Assembly: GCF_000940805.1 (NCBI RefSeq)
Contig: NZ_CP007142.1
Span: 4,192,593 to 4,256,592 of the forward strand
Length of the DNA stretch: 64,000 bases
Reading direction: 5' to 3'
Origin: Gynuella sunshinyii YC6258
Lineage (GTDB): Bacteria > Pseudomonadota > Gammaproteobacteria > Pseudomonadales > Natronospirillaceae
Every line of letters starts with the position of its first letter. Position 1 is the first letter of the stretch. Positions 35,108 to 44,385 of the stretch are shown one piece after another. The position numbers and the translations under genes are program-made. The notes below the pieces were generated by a model. It made no database searches, was not told the origin of the DNA, and saw only the letters and a program-made list of their open reading frames with translations.

Positions 35108-35761
35108 ATGAAGCTGTACCAATATGATCACTGCCCGTTTTGCGTCCGGGCCGACATGATTGCGAATTACAAAGGTGTTGGTCATGAGAATGTATACCTG
35201 TTGAACGATGATGAACAAATCTGCCACGAACTGATAAACGTTAAAATGGTCCCTATTTTACAGTTCGATGATGGCACCGCCATGGGTGAAAGCCTGGATA
35301 TCGTCAAAGAGCTGGACCGAAGGGGAAAACCGGAAAAAGTACTCAGACCCGGACACAATCATCCACTCGTGACAGCTCATATTGATAAAGTCAGTCTGTC
35401 GATTAATTGCCTTCTGTTTCCGAGGTATATTTTACTGGGGCTGCCAGAGTTCGAAACTCAAAATGCCCGAGATTATTTTCAGTTTAGGAAAGAAGCCAAT
35501 ATTGGCCGCAGCTTCGAACAGGCACTTGCCGAGTCTGACGAACACAAGCGGAATGTTGAACAGATGCTGACGGAATTACCCACACCTGAGTTACCCAGCC
35601 ATCACGGCAACACGATTGGCCTGGATGACGTTTTGATCTACCCCACACTTCGCAATCTGACCGCAGTTAAAGACATTCAGATCCCGACAGAGATCAGGCG
35701 ATACATCGACGAAGTCACATTATTAACTGACAGCCACACCTACTATAGTCGGGCCGTATGA
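35108..35761 (+). CDS. grxB: Glutaredoxin 2
   Basis: A 217-residue GST-like glutaredoxin that reduces disulfides using glutathione. The active site is CPFC at residues 9-12 (LYQYDHCPFCVRADM). The cis-Pro loop is VKMVPILQF and the glutathione site has GESLDIVKEL. The C-terminal helical domain is the GrxB_C type. GAGGAAAA precedes the ATG at 35108. It sits one base before the HAD gene, so the two are probably cotranscribed. Confidence 0.93.
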   Translation: MKLYQYDHCPFCVRADMIANYKGVGHENVYLLNDDEQICHELINVKMVPILQFDDGTAMGESLDIVKELDRRGKPEKVLRPGHNHPLVTAHIDKVSLSINCLLFPRYILLGLPEFETQNARDYFQFRKEANIGRSFEQALAESDEHKRNVEQMLTELPTPELPSHHGNTIGLDDVLIYPTLRNLTAVKDIQIPTEIRRYIDEVTLLTDSHTYYSRAV

Positions 35762-35762
35762 C

Positions 35763-36419
35763 ATGAATACAAAAGCAGTCATCTTTGATCTCGACGGAAC
35801 CCTACTGAATACGCTTGATGATCTGGCCGATTCCATGAATCAGATACTTAGCCGGCACAAGCTCCCAACTCATCCGTCTTCGGCTTATCGTTATTTTGTT
35901 GGTAACGGGGCGCTGCAGTTGGTCACCCGGGCTATTCCCGAATCCCAGCGAAACGATTCATTCATTCAAACCTGCTTCTCGGAGTTCATTTCCGAGTATG
36001 GCCAGAACTGGAATCACAAAACTCGACCTTATGAGGGCATCGAACAGTTACTGGGACAATTACAGCAACGTCATATCGCGTTGACTGTATTGACAAACAA
36101 ACCTCACGACGCTGCCCTGAAATGCATGGCCGAGTTCTTTCCAGGCTGGAACTTTTCCATCATCCTCGGCCAGCGAATGGGAGTCCCGGTAAAACCTGAC
36201 CCCACAGCAGTGGAGGAAATACTCAGACATCTGAATATCAGTCACACGGAGGCTATATTCATTGGGGATAGCAATGTGGATATGGAAACAGGCACCAACG
36301 CACAACTTCAACCCATTGGCGTTTCCTGGGGCTTTCGCTCCAGACAGGAACTTGAGTCTGCCGGCGCAGCAGCCGTGATTGATCATCCCATGGAGCTATT
36401 GGATTATCTTGATAACTGA
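35763..36419 (+). CDS. HAD-family phosphatase (phosphoglycolate phosphatase-like)
   Basis: A 218-residue haloacid dehalogenase-type phosphatase. Motif I is VIFDLDGTLLNT (nucleophile Asp9), motif II is LTNKP, motif III is KPDPTAV, and motif IV is FIGDSNVDMETG. The cap is helical, as in Gph and other subfamily IA enzymes. The start lies one base after grxB. The annotation as Gph is plausible, but a different phosphatase substrate (for example a phosphoglycolate analogue or nucleotide) cannot be excluded. Confidence 0.8.
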   Translation: MNTKAVIFDLDGTLLNTLDDLADSMNQILSRHKLPTHPSSAYRYFVGNGALQLVTRAIPESQRNDSFIQTCFSEFISEYGQNWNHKTRPYEGIEQLLGQLQQRHIALTVLTNKPHDAALKCMAEFFPGWNFSIILGQRMGVPVKPDPTAVEEILRHLNISHTEAIFIGDSNVDMETGTNAQLQPIGVSWGFRSRQELESAGAAAVIDHPMELLDYLDN

Positions 36420-36560
36420 ATTATCTTTTTGACAGAAAAGGCATTCACGAATTCAATATGCATCAGTGCCGGCTGGCCATGTCGGTTGTTACAGACAAAC
36501 CGAATAGATTCGGTTCAACACCAGTCGCCGTAAAGAACAACAAACCATAATGGAATCCTA

Positions 36561-37475
36561 ATGCTGTCCATTTTTACTTCCGCCAAGAGCTTTAACAACC
36601 GCTGGCTCGGTCACAGACAACTTAATCAGGCGGGTCTACATACTCAACGGGTCATTTGGGCGCATAAGTGTCGAGATCTACGCAGACTGATACGCACACA
36701 TGACGGCACCAGACTTCAAAAAGAAATCAAGAGTCTTGAAGCTAATGGATATGTGAGCATTGAGAATTTTCTCTCTGCTACTGATCACAATGCGGTTGTT
36801 GAAGAGATCAACCGAGCTACGGATCGGATTGGCAAGCTCGCACCTGTTCAAACGAATCAGACATCTGGTTTCGGTGATAAGCAGTTTTTTGAAGGCGGGT
36901 TTGACCGATATGATGGCGGCACACTTAACCGCTTCATAGATATTCCTTCACAGCAAATGCCGCAGCTGGAGCGTTTTGCTCGCAACCCCGATCTTTCAGC
37001 GCTGAGTCGCCAAATTACCGGTCGCTCACACCAAAAACGAAAGACCAACATATATCTGATGATTCACGGCGCCGAAGAACAATGCCACGACCTGCAAAAG
37101 GACTTTCATCGGGATACATTCTTTTCTGCCATGAAGTTCTGGTATTTTCCTCAGGAAGTCACTCTGGCAGACGGTCCGTTTATCTATGTGCCCGGGAGTC
37201 ATCACCTGACTCCCCTTCGATTGCAGTGGGAACACGATACCGCCATGGCTGCCATCGAAACACAAACTCAACCCAATGTTGGCGGATCGTTTCGTATTGC
37301 CGAATCACAGTTGCCACAACTGGATCTCCCTGAACCTGTTGCAATTACCTGCCCGGCCAATACACTGGTAATCGCCAACGTTTTCGGCTTTCACCGAAGA
37401 GGTGATGCCGAGGGAGGTCGTCAACGCCTATCCATATATGGCTGGCAACGTCCGTCGCCGTTTGCCCCCATTTAA
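36561..37475 (+). CDS. Phytanoyl-CoA dioxygenase (PhyH)-family protein
   Basis: A 304-residue Fe(II)/2-oxoglutarate-type oxygenase. The iron-binding H-x-D is in DFHRDTFF and the distal His in FGFHRRGDA, with the 2-oxoglutarate Arg in GGRQRLSIYG. PFIYVPGSHHLTPLRL is the usual PhyH core. The first 70 residues are extra, basic and helical. It lies 141 bases after the HAD gene and converges on vanB. The substrate is unknown; PhyH proteins act on lipids and secondary metabolites. Confidence 0.8.
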   Translation: MLSIFTSAKSFNNRWLGHRQLNQAGLHTQRVIWAHKCRDLRRLIRTHDGTRLQKEIKSLEANGYVSIENFLSATDHNAVVEEINRATDRIGKLAPVQTNQTSGFGDKQFFEGGFDRYDGGTLNRFIDIPSQQMPQLERFARNPDLSALSRQITGRSHQKRKTNIYLMIHGAEEQCHDLQKDFHRDTFFSAMKFWYFPQEVTLADGPFIYVPGSHHLTPLRLQWEHDTAMAAIETQTQPNVGGSFRIAESQLPQLDLPEPVAITCPANTLVIANVFGFHRRGDAEGGRQRLSIYGWQRPSPFAPI

Positions 37476-37525
37476 ACAACAGTGCCTGCGTTGCAGGCAC
37501 CAATCCATCAGACAAAACAGGAAAA

Positions 37526-38479
37526 CTACAAATCAAGCAATAAACGAGCACTTCTGGCGCGTGAGCAACAGGGTGTAAATTGATTGTTGAGGGCATGTTC
37601 TTCGTCCGACATAAAGACATCCCGATGCTCCGGCTCTCCTTCCAACACCCGGGTCAGACAAGTACCACAAACACCCTCTTCACAAGCCATAGGAATATCA
37701 ACACCGGCCTCCTCCAAAACACTGAGTACCGACTGATCTGCCGGAATCACGAATACCTGACCAGTACTGTTGATTTCCACCTCAAAAGCACCATCCTGAC
37801 TGTGATCTACGGGCGCTGCCGAAAAATACTCCCGATGAATCTGAGCCGCCGACCACCCCAAGGTCTCAGCCGCTGTCAGGACATAATCCATAAACCCGGT
37901 TGGACCGCACACGTAAATATGTGTACCGGGTTCAGGTGTGGCCAACACCTGGTCGATATTCAGGCGCTGCGCTTCATCACCATCATCGAAGTGGCACTGT
38001 ACGTTTGAGGCAAAGGCAGAGTTGGCAATATGCTCCATAAAAGCCATTCTTTGTTTCGAACGTGCACAGTAATGCATTTCAAATTCAGCGTTCGTACGGA
38101 CCAATTGTTCCGCCATAGCCAGTATAGGTGTGACGCCAATACCACCGGCAAATAAAATGCTGCGTCGCGCCCCCTGCTCCAGAGCGAACAGATTTCTGGG
38201 TTCACTGATCTGAACAATGTCACCTTCTTTAATATGATCGTGTACCGCCAAAGACCCTCCTCGTGAAGATGGATCTTTTAATACACCAATCATGTATCGG
38301 TCAGTCTCAGTGGAAGAATTGAACAGTGAATATTGCCGAATCATATTATCCGGCAAATGCAGATCAATATGCGCTCCGGCAGTAAATGATGGTAGCGAAC
38401 TGCCATCAGGCTTCATAAGTTCGAGACTGACAATATCATCTGTCTCATACGTTTTTCGTGTGACTTTGACATCCAGCAT
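37526..38479 (-). CDS. vanB: Vanillate O-demethylase reductase component VanB
   Basis: The 317-residue electron-transfer partner of VanA. Residues 1-100 form the flavin-binding domain (RQYSLFN with the FMN motif), 100-210 the NAD(P) domain (ILFAGGIGVTPI, YVCGPTGFMDYV), and the C-terminus a plant-type 2Fe-2S domain with CEEGVCGTC plus a fourth Cys in CCSRARSA. Electrons pass NADH, FMN, Fe-S, VanA. It follows vanA by nine bases as the second gene of the operon. Confidence 0.93.
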   Translation of the reverse strand: MLDVKVTRKTYETDDIVSLELMKPDGSSLPSFTAGAHIDLHLPDNMIRQYSLFNSSTETDRYMIGVLKDPSSRGGSLAVHDHIKEGDIVQISEPRNLFALEQGARRSILFAGGIGVTPILAMAEQLVRTNAEFEMHYCARSKQRMAFMEHIANSAFASNVQCHFDDGDEAQRLNIDQVLATPEPGTHIYVCGPTGFMDYVLTAAETLGWSAAQIHREYFSAAPVDHSQDGAFEVEINSTGQVFVIPADQSVLSVLEEAGVDIPMACEEGVCGTCLTRVLEGEPEHRDVFMSDEEHALNNQFTPCCSRARSARLLLDL

Positions 38480-38488
38480 TTGCTCAAC

Positions 38489-39538
38489 TTACCCCACACT
38501 GCCCAACTGTAATTCACGCTCCTGCTTCAGCATTTTATCCAACATCCTTCTGGCCTGAACCCCACCAGCATCAATATCCAGCTTTAACAGTTTTCGTTCT
38601 GGATAAGCGCTCAGATTACGCTGTTGTTGCTCAAGCATTTCCAGGTCCTCAGAAAAAATCTTACCTTGGCCCTGGCGTATTTTATCGGTTAAATCTGCAT
38701 CATCCGGTTTAAAGTTCCGTGCCATACCCCAGAAATACCACATACTGGTTTCAGTCTCTGGTGTAATGAAATCCACCACCACGCTACCCGCTTTATACTT
38801 TTCATCAGCATGATAACCACCATGACCGGCATGGGCGACACCCACTTCGATCATAATATGGCTCGGAGGCGTAAAACGACAAATCTGCCAACGATCCACT
38901 GGAACATCGGCAGCCAGGTCATTGGCTTTCAGTGCCATCTGCCAGAAAGGCGGGGCAATAATGTTCTCCATGTAACGACTGGTAATCACTTCGCCGTTCT
39001 CAACCTTGGTCTTAACTGGAGTTTCATCGATTTCTTTTTGCCCAATACTGGTTGAGTGCACATAAGTTTCATGCGTCAGATCCATTAGATTATCGATCAT
39101 CAAACGATAGTCGCAATGAATGTGATACAGGCCACCTCCATAGGCCCAGTCAGGACTATTGGCCCATTCAAAATGTGGAATGTCAGCAGGATCTGCAAGA
39201 CTGGCCTCGCCGGTCCATACCCATATAAAACCGTGACGTTCGACCACCGGAAAAGCACGAACGCACGGGAAACCCTGCACCCGCTGCTTTGGCATGGATT
39301 CCGTCTTTCCGTCACTCCCCATCACCAAACCATGGTACCCGCACACCAATCTTCCGTTGTCCACATATCCCAATGACAAGGGTGCCCCACGATGGGGACA
39401 AAAATCTTCCAGAGCAACTACTACACCGCTGGCATCACGGTAAAAAACTATGTTCTCGCCACAGATCTGACGACCGAGCGGCTTTTCAACGATATCTTCC
39501 GGGGTACAGGCAACATACCAGGTATTTTTTGGAAACAT
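38489..39538 (-). CDS. vanA: Vanillate O-demethylase oxygenase component VanA
   Basis: The 349-residue Rieske oxygenase that converts vanillate to protocatechuate and formaldehyde. The Rieske ligands are C47-x-H49 (CPHRG) and C66-x2-H69 (CGYHG). The mononuclear iron site is DNLMDLTHETYVH. VCGYHGLVMGSDG and FCPHRGAPLS match VanA closely. GAGGAG lies eleven bases before the ATG. It is first in vanAB, whose promoter region carries a VanR-type operator. Confidence 0.95.
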   Translation of the reverse strand: MFPKNTWYVACTPEDIVEKPLGRQICGENIVFYRDASGVVVALEDFCPHRGAPLSLGYVDNGRLVCGYHGLVMGSDGKTESMPKQRVQGFPCVRAFPVVERHGFIWVWTGEASLADPADIPHFEWANSPDWAYGGGLYHIHCDYRLMIDNLMDLTHETYVHSTSIGQKEIDETPVKTKVENGEVITSRYMENIIAPPFWQMALKANDLAADVPVDRWQICRFTPPSHIMIEVGVAHAGHGGYHADEKYKAGSVVVDFITPETETSMWYFWGMARNFKPDDADLTDKIRQGQGKIFSEDLEMLEQQQRNLSAYPERKLLKLDIDAGGVQARRMLDKMLKQERELQLGSVG

Positions 39539-39568
39539 TATTTGGACTCCTCACAATATTGTTTTTAT

Positions 39569-39580
39569 TTTGGATCCAAT
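39569..39580. promoter_or_regulatory. VanR-type operator upstream of vanAB
   Basis: TTTGGATCCAAT, with the perfect core TTGGATCCAA (39570-39579). It is about 30 bases upstream of the vanA start. The core matches the VanR operator ATTGGATCCAAT described in Caulobacter. Confidence 0.8.
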
Positions 39581-39733
39581 ATAATGATCCAGGCATCTTA
39601 TATCAACCTTTTTGATATTATTCATATCGATTTTTTCGTAAAGAAATTTTGTTATTAAAAGCGCAATATTAATAGCATATCGATCCATTTTATTCGTTCA
39701 TTAGCTTTCTTTTATCAACACTTTCTTTTCTTA

Positions 39734-39747
39734 AATTGGATCCAATT
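39734..39747. promoter_or_regulatory. VanR-type operator upstream of vanR
   Basis: AATTGGATCCAATT, a perfect 14-base palindrome containing the full ATTGGATCCAAT core. It lies 49 bases upstream of vanR and 187 bases upstream of vanA, so VanR probably controls both vanAB and itself. Confidence 0.85.
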
Positions 39748-39795
39748 CTGACATAGGTTATGCTATGAGGATCATTCACAACTTTCATTTTTCAT

Positions 39796-40530
39796 ATGGC
39801 TAAAGAAGGTCAGAGAGTCCTAAGCACATTGCGACAAATGATATTGTCAGGTGAACTGCCGGCTGGCGAAAAACTGGCGGAGATTCCAACGGCTGAACGC
39901 CTTGGCGTCTCAAGGATGCCGATTCGTATTGCGTTTCGAACACTGGAACAAGAAGGGCTGCTCACCAAACAACATCGACGTGGCTATCAAGTACGCCGGG
40001 TCACAGAAGAAGAGATAACGGGCTCAATAGAAGTGCGCGGGGTGCTCGAAGGTCTGGCAGCATTACAGGCTGCAGAAAAAGGACTTAAAGATCATCATCG
40101 CCATACTTTGTTATCATGCCTTCGGGAAGGTGACCAACTGTTTGCAAAAGGCTACGTGACAGAAGAAGATCTTGAGCAGTACCACGACATGAATAAACGT
40201 TTCCATGCCATCATCATTGAAGCAGCCGCCAACCCGGCAATAAACGCAGCATTATCCAGAGATGAGCATCTTCCCTTTGCCTCGGTCAGCGCACTTGCCA
40301 TAGACCGCAATCATCTTGAACGTGAGTATCGACGCTTTAATTTCGCACATATGCAGCACCATGCGGTGTTTGATGCGATTGATCATCACCAGGGAGCACG
40401 AGCCGAAGCAATCATGCGCGAACATGCCAATGCCACGCTCGGATACGCCAAGCTATTTGACGTAAATACGGACAATAACGCATTCCGGGTAATCGGTGTA
40501 GATACTGCTGACGGAAAATATTCCGGGTAA
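39796..40530 (+). CDS. vanR: VanR, GntR-family repressor of vanillate catabolism
   Basis: A 244-residue regulator divergent from vanAB. The GntR helix-turn-helix is LAEIPTAERLGVSRMPIRIAFRTLEQEGLL (residues about 27-56). The C-terminal domain is FCD type with His/Asp metal-ligand positions (YHDMNKRFHAIIIEAA, HMQHHAVFDAI). Vanillate is the expected inducer, by family. Two perfect VanR-type operators flank the divergent promoters. No strong Shine-Dalgarno is visible before the ATG. Confidence 0.88.
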   Translation: MAKEGQRVLSTLRQMILSGELPAGEKLAEIPTAERLGVSRMPIRIAFRTLEQEGLLTKQHRRGYQVRRVTEEEITGSIEVRGVLEGLAALQAAEKGLKDHHRHTLLSCLREGDQLFAKGYVTEEDLEQYHDMNKRFHAIIIEAAANPAINAALSRDEHLPFASVSALAIDRNHLEREYRRFNFAHMQHHAVFDAIDHHQGARAEAIMREHANATLGYAKLFDVNTDNNAFRVIGVDTADGKYSG

Positions 40531-40838
40531 TTTTTCCGGCAAAATGCCGTTGCGATTAAGATTAAGGCATACCCGGAAATATCATCGCTTGATATATAAA
40601 GAGTCGCGCAATGTTGAAATCGAGAACATAAAAACACAAATAACAGCGCTACGCTCCCAAACGTCGATACACATCCGCTCGTTACTGAACAAAGCCAGTT
40701 AATTATCACCAAAACTATTGCGTAATCACAGCACGGATGATTTGCAGAAGCCGAAGGGTGACAGGAGGAATACTAAAGAACCGGTTTACCCAGCTGACTG
40801 GCACCTGAGCAAACCGACTGATAGGAATGACTTTTTAA
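40531..40838. other. Intergenic region between vanR and ech
   Basis: 308 bases between convergent genes. I see nothing but weak palindromes and no coding frame. Confidence 0.5.
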
Positions 40839-41672
40839 TTACCGGCGCTTGTATGTTTGTAAACCCGGCTTAATGCTTTTCTCATCCAGGAACTGCTTCA
40901 GACCTTCCTGACGCCCATGCTCCGGATCACGATGAATCGCCTGATCCACCTTGGCATACAAATAGTCTTCATTTTGATCCCAGGTCAATTCCCGGCACCG
41001 TTTGAACCCATGCTTGGCAAAACGCAAAACAACAGGATTCTTCTCCAATAACTTATTGGCCACCTTGGTCACAGTCTCTTTGAGTTCTGCCAGTGGCACA
41101 CTTTCATTCACCAGCCCCATTTCTGCAGCTTCCTGACCCGTGAATGTATCACCCGTCATAATGTAGTACAGCGATTTTCTGTGCCCCATGGTGTCAGCAA
41201 CGGCCTTGCTAACCAGATTCCCTGGAGGAATACCCCAGTTGATCTCCGAAAGACCGAAGGTTGCTTCATCCGCAGCATATGCGAGATCACATGCCACCAG
41301 TGGAGAAAAGGCACCACCGAAACACCATCCATTTACCATCGCAATCGTGGGTTTGCTATACATTCTCAGCAACTTCCACTGCCATTGCGAACAGTCCCGG
41401 CGCATGCGCTCCTGCCAGATCTCAGATTTACCATCAGTCTCGCGAAAATATTCCTTGAGATCCATACCCGCAGACCACGACTCTCCAGCCCCGGTCAAAA
41501 CCAATACCTGAACCTCATCATCCAGCTCCAGTGTCTCCAGGATCTCAATCATTTCACGATTCAGGGTAGGACTCATTGCATTGCGCTTTTCAGGACGATT
41601 AAAGGTTACCCAGGCAATACCGCCCTGCACTTCCACTTTAACCGCCTTCCAGCGAGTATCATATTCGCTCAT
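40839..41672 (-). CDS. ech: p-Hydroxycinnamoyl-CoA hydratase-lyase (feruloyl-CoA to vanillin)
   Basis: A 277-residue crotonase-fold enzyme that hydrates feruloyl- or coumaroyl-CoA and splits off acetyl-CoA to leave vanillin or 4-hydroxybenzaldehyde. The functional residues of the Pseudomonas HCHL structure are present at the same positions: Ser123 (GGAFSPL), Glu143 (LSEINWG) and Tyr239 (EDYLYAK). The oxyanion region is SAGMDLKEYF. I chose the ATG at 41672, with GAAGGT upstream. It is divergent from a MarR regulator with a palindrome between. Neither the CoA ligase nor a vanillin dehydrogenase is in the window. Confidence 0.92.
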   Translation of the reverse strand: MSEYDTRWKAVKVEVQGGIAWVTFNRPEKRNAMSPTLNREMIEILETLELDDEVQVLVLTGAGESWSAGMDLKEYFRETDGKSEIWQERMRRDCSQWQWKLLRMYSKPTIAMVNGWCFGGAFSPLVACDLAYAADEATFGLSEINWGIPPGNLVSKAVADTMGHRKSLYYIMTGDTFTGQEAAEMGLVNESVPLAELKETVTKVANKLLEKNPVVLRFAKHGFKRCRELTWDQNEDYLYAKVDQAIHRDPEHGRQEGLKQFLDEKSIKPGLQTYKRR

Positions 41673-41706
41673 AATAGTTACCTTCACTTTATTATTTTCA
41701 GTCAAC

Positions 41707-41725
41707 ATATCAAGCAACTTGATAT
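41707..41725. promoter_or_regulatory. Palindromic MarR operator between ech and its regulator
   Basis: ATATCAAG-CAA-CTTGATAT, perfect eight-base arms. It lies between the divergent genes, 35 bases upstream of ech and 58 upstream of the regulator. Operators of this size are typical for MarR proteins. Confidence 0.75.
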
Positions 41726-41782
41726 AATGACGAAACTTTAGCTTTTACTTTTTATAAACGCAAGCAAAAAATAAGGGTAAAC

Positions 41783-42259
41783 ATGGCACCTTTAGATGAT
41801 CTCGCCAGTACAGATACGAATACAAAAGACCAAAACAGCAGACCATCAGGTATTTCTTACCTGATTGGTCGCCTGGACCGCTCGTTGATTCGCCACATTC
41901 GCACGGCCGTCAGCCCTTTTGGTCTCACCACAACCCAGTACACTGCTCTCTCTGTGTTTGCTGCCCGCGGCCAGCTGTCCAATGCCCAATTTGCAGAACG
42001 GACGATGGTTTCCCCACAGGCAGCCAATGAACTCATGAAAGTTATGGAAAAGAACGGCTGGATTGAACGACAGCCGGACCCCAGTCACGGGCGCATCATT
42101 CAGATCAGTCTCACTGACGAGGGCAAACGCTTAATGGCCCAATGCGATGCAGCCATTGCAGAGCTGGAACATAAAATGCTGGCCGATTTTTCTGAACAGG
42201 AACAGCAAATCCTTTATAAGCAGCTGAAAGCTCTGGCCAGAACATTGGCTGACATCTAA
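41783..42259 (+). CDS. MarR-family regulator of hydroxycinnamate catabolism
   Basis: A 158-residue winged-helix repressor. The MarR core is TTQYTALSVFAARGQLSNAQ with the recognition helix in VSPQAANELMKVMEKNG and the wing WIERQPDPSHGRIIQIS. It is divergent from ech and faces the palindrome ATATCAAG-CAA-CTTGATAT. Family members such as FerR, FerC and HcaR respond to hydroxycinnamoyl-CoA thioesters, so an analogous role is likely here. The name of the orthologue is not certain. Confidence 0.82.
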   Translation: MAPLDDLASTDTNTKDQNSRPSGISYLIGRLDRSLIRHIRTAVSPFGLTTTQYTALSVFAARGQLSNAQFAERTMVSPQAANELMKVMEKNGWIERQPDPSHGRIIQISLTDEGKRLMAQCDAAIAELEHKMLADFSEQEQQILYKQLKALARTLADI

Positions 42260-42345
42260 ATACCAACCGCATCAGACAGCAGGGAAGCTGTATTGCTATC
42301 GGCAATTGACACACAGGGTGACGAAATCACTAACCGAAGCAACCA

Positions 42346-44079
42346 CTATTGTTGTTCGGAGATTCCCGCTGTATCACTCATGTCCCTTGCTAACGGGATT
42401 AATCGAGTCTCGACCTCCCTCGCGTTATTGTATATTTTGACGCAATTCCGACCGCTTTTCTTAGCCTGATACAAAGCCTGATCTGCACCTTCAATCAATT
42501 CATAAATCGTCATATCATAGTTAGGAATTACAGTGCTGACACCACAACTAATAGTGACGGATAAACGATTCTGATCATAAAAAAAAGGTGTTTTCTCAAT
42601 ATTCAATCTTACCTCCTCCGCCACGGAATAGGCGTAACTCAAAGGCGTATTTGGCAGAATAACAACAAACTCTTCACCGCCGTAGCGTATGAGAACATCG
42701 GTTCTCCGTTTGGCAGACTGGCGTAAAATTCCAGCGACATGAACCAGACAACTATCCCCGACACTGTGCCCCCAAGCATCATTAATCTGCTTAAAATGAT
42801 CAACATCTACCATGATCAAAGAAAACGGTTGTTGCTCCGTCAGACAGAGTGACCAACACTGATCGATATGCGACTCAAGATAATTACGGTTAAACACACC
42901 GGTAAGAACATCCGTTTTACTCGCTGCTTCCAACATTTTTTTTCTTTGTCGAGCCTGATACTCGCTGACAAAAGCAAGCATGATAACTTCTGCGAGAACA
43001 GCGATCAGCCCAATATGCTCAATCAACAAAGTGCTACTGTTATTAAAACGGGTGATCGAAATAGCTACCAGAGCAGGTAAGCTGAAAGACAGGTTTGCAA
43101 GCAGGTACAGCTGGGCAATCCGGCTACCGCGCAGCGCAACTATCAGGCCGGAGACAAAACCGTAAACAGAAAATACAGCGATATTGTAACGGTCAAACTC
43201 CAGGGACCAGTGTGGAAACAGAATGGCCATAACCGCAGAAACAGCAAACAACCCAATACAACTTAATCCCAGAAAATACAGAATAGGATAGGAACGCTTT
43301 CGAATATTCAACAGCGTCATCACAAACGCAATATAACAGCCACTGGCCAGAATCATTGGATAACTGATCAGATAAAACCAATTCAAATGAAACAGATCAC
43401 TGACGACCAATAGAGCGGTACTATTGTATGCCATGCAACAAAAGACAAATAATGCGTAATAGAGATTTTCCAACCGTCTTTGAGAGAAATATCGCACCAG
43501 ATACAAGAAGGACAAAGCGAACATAACCCCCAGCCCAACCAGCACCAGAGTATTGCCCCACTTCACTGCACAGGAATAGCCGTCCAACGGCATGATAAAG
43601 GGTTCTGGTTGAGCAAGGAAAAACGGGCTTTCCGTACGTGTCAAAATGACATATTCCGAAGGAAAAAACCTGACCATTCGTCCATGTCTGAGCATAAACG
43701 GGTTAATCTGCAGATTTTGTATGCCACCGGACAACCTGCCAATCTGGATCCCACGACCGTCGTATATGTAATGATCAAACTGCCCAATCACGCTGGTATT
43801 GCGAAAATCCACGACATATTGTTCAGTCTCCGGTATCCGAAAAGACTGTATATACCAGTTAACCCCTCCAGTTAATGATATCTGTTGCCGGGGCCGTGGG
43901 ACAATTTCGTCACTCTTCAACACCAGTGGTGGCTGCCACTCCTCGTCGGTGATAATCCAGAATCTCTGATGATATTGAACATCTTGAGCCAAACAAACGG
44001 TACTTTGAATAGCCAGGAAACACCACAAATATAAAAAACCATATTTCCGCGTCAACGTTTGCTCATATGTCCATTTCAT
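42346..44079 (-). CDS. 7TM-DISM diguanylate cyclase
   Basis: A 577-residue membrane protein that makes cyclic di-GMP. A signal peptide (residues 13-31) is followed by a periplasmic 7TMR-DISM extracellular domain (about 32-165), seven membrane helices (about 172-375) and a coiled coil. The GGDEF domain begins at KTDVLTGVFNRNYLESHI. The active site is RYGGEEFVV, an intact GGEEF. The I-site is RRTD, four residues ahead, so product inhibition is expected. The C-terminal tail has no EAL domain. It stands alone; the ligand of the sensor domain is unknown. Confidence 0.9.
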   Translation of the reverse strand: MKWTYEQTLTRKYGFLYLWCFLAIQSTVCLAQDVQYHQRFWIITDEEWQPPLVLKSDEIVPRPRQQISLTGGVNWYIQSFRIPETEQYVVDFRNTSVIGQFDHYIYDGRGIQIGRLSGGIQNLQINPFMLRHGRMVRFFPSEYVILTRTESPFFLAQPEPFIMPLDGYSCAVKWGNTLVLVGLGVMFALSFLYLVRYFSQRRLENLYYALFVFCCMAYNSTALLVVSDLFHLNWFYLISYPMILASGCYIAFVMTLLNIRKRSYPILYFLGLSCIGLFAVSAVMAILFPHWSLEFDRYNIAVFSVYGFVSGLIVALRGSRIAQLYLLANLSFSLPALVAISITRFNNSSTLLIEHIGLIAVLAEVIMLAFVSEYQARQRKKMLEAASKTDVLTGVFNRNYLESHIDQCWSLCLTEQQPFSLIMVDVDHFKQINDAWGHSVGDSCLVHVAGILRQSAKRRTDVLIRYGGEEFVVILPNTPLSYAYSVAEEVRLNIEKTPFFYDQNRLSVTISCGVSTVIPNYDMTIYELIEGADQALYQAKKSGRNCVKIYNNAREVETRLIPLARDMSDTAGISEQQ

Positions 44080-44160
44080 ATCTATACCATCGATGCAAGG
44101 CCAGTTTCCTGCGAATCATTGTTATCAGCCAGAACTGAAAAAACAAAAACCGCTACCTTT

Positions 44161-44385
44161 TTACTTTGTAGAAGCTGGACGACAAGAGGGCTTTTCCTGA
44201 CTAAATAACTGAGCACTCAAAAATCTGCCTAACAAAACTGCGTGATACCACATGCCACGAAAAATGCCCCTCACATGTATAAGTATCAAAAAAACACAGA
44301 GAATATAGATTGCACATTTCGGGCCGGACTTAACATCCAAGTGCAATAAAAGCGGCGGGCAATTCATTATTGTATAGAGATTCAT
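44161..44385 (-). CDS. Possible small membrane protein (74 residues)
   Basis: GAGAGG lies seven bases before the ATG, which is the main support. One hydrophobic stretch occurs (CAIYILCVFLILIHV) and the C-terminus is basic. No family recognised. It could be a chance frame. Confidence 0.3.
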   Translation of the reverse strand: MNLYTIMNCPPLLLHLDVKSGPKCAIYILCVFLILIHVRGIFRGMWYHAVLLGRFLSAQLFSQEKPSCRPASTK

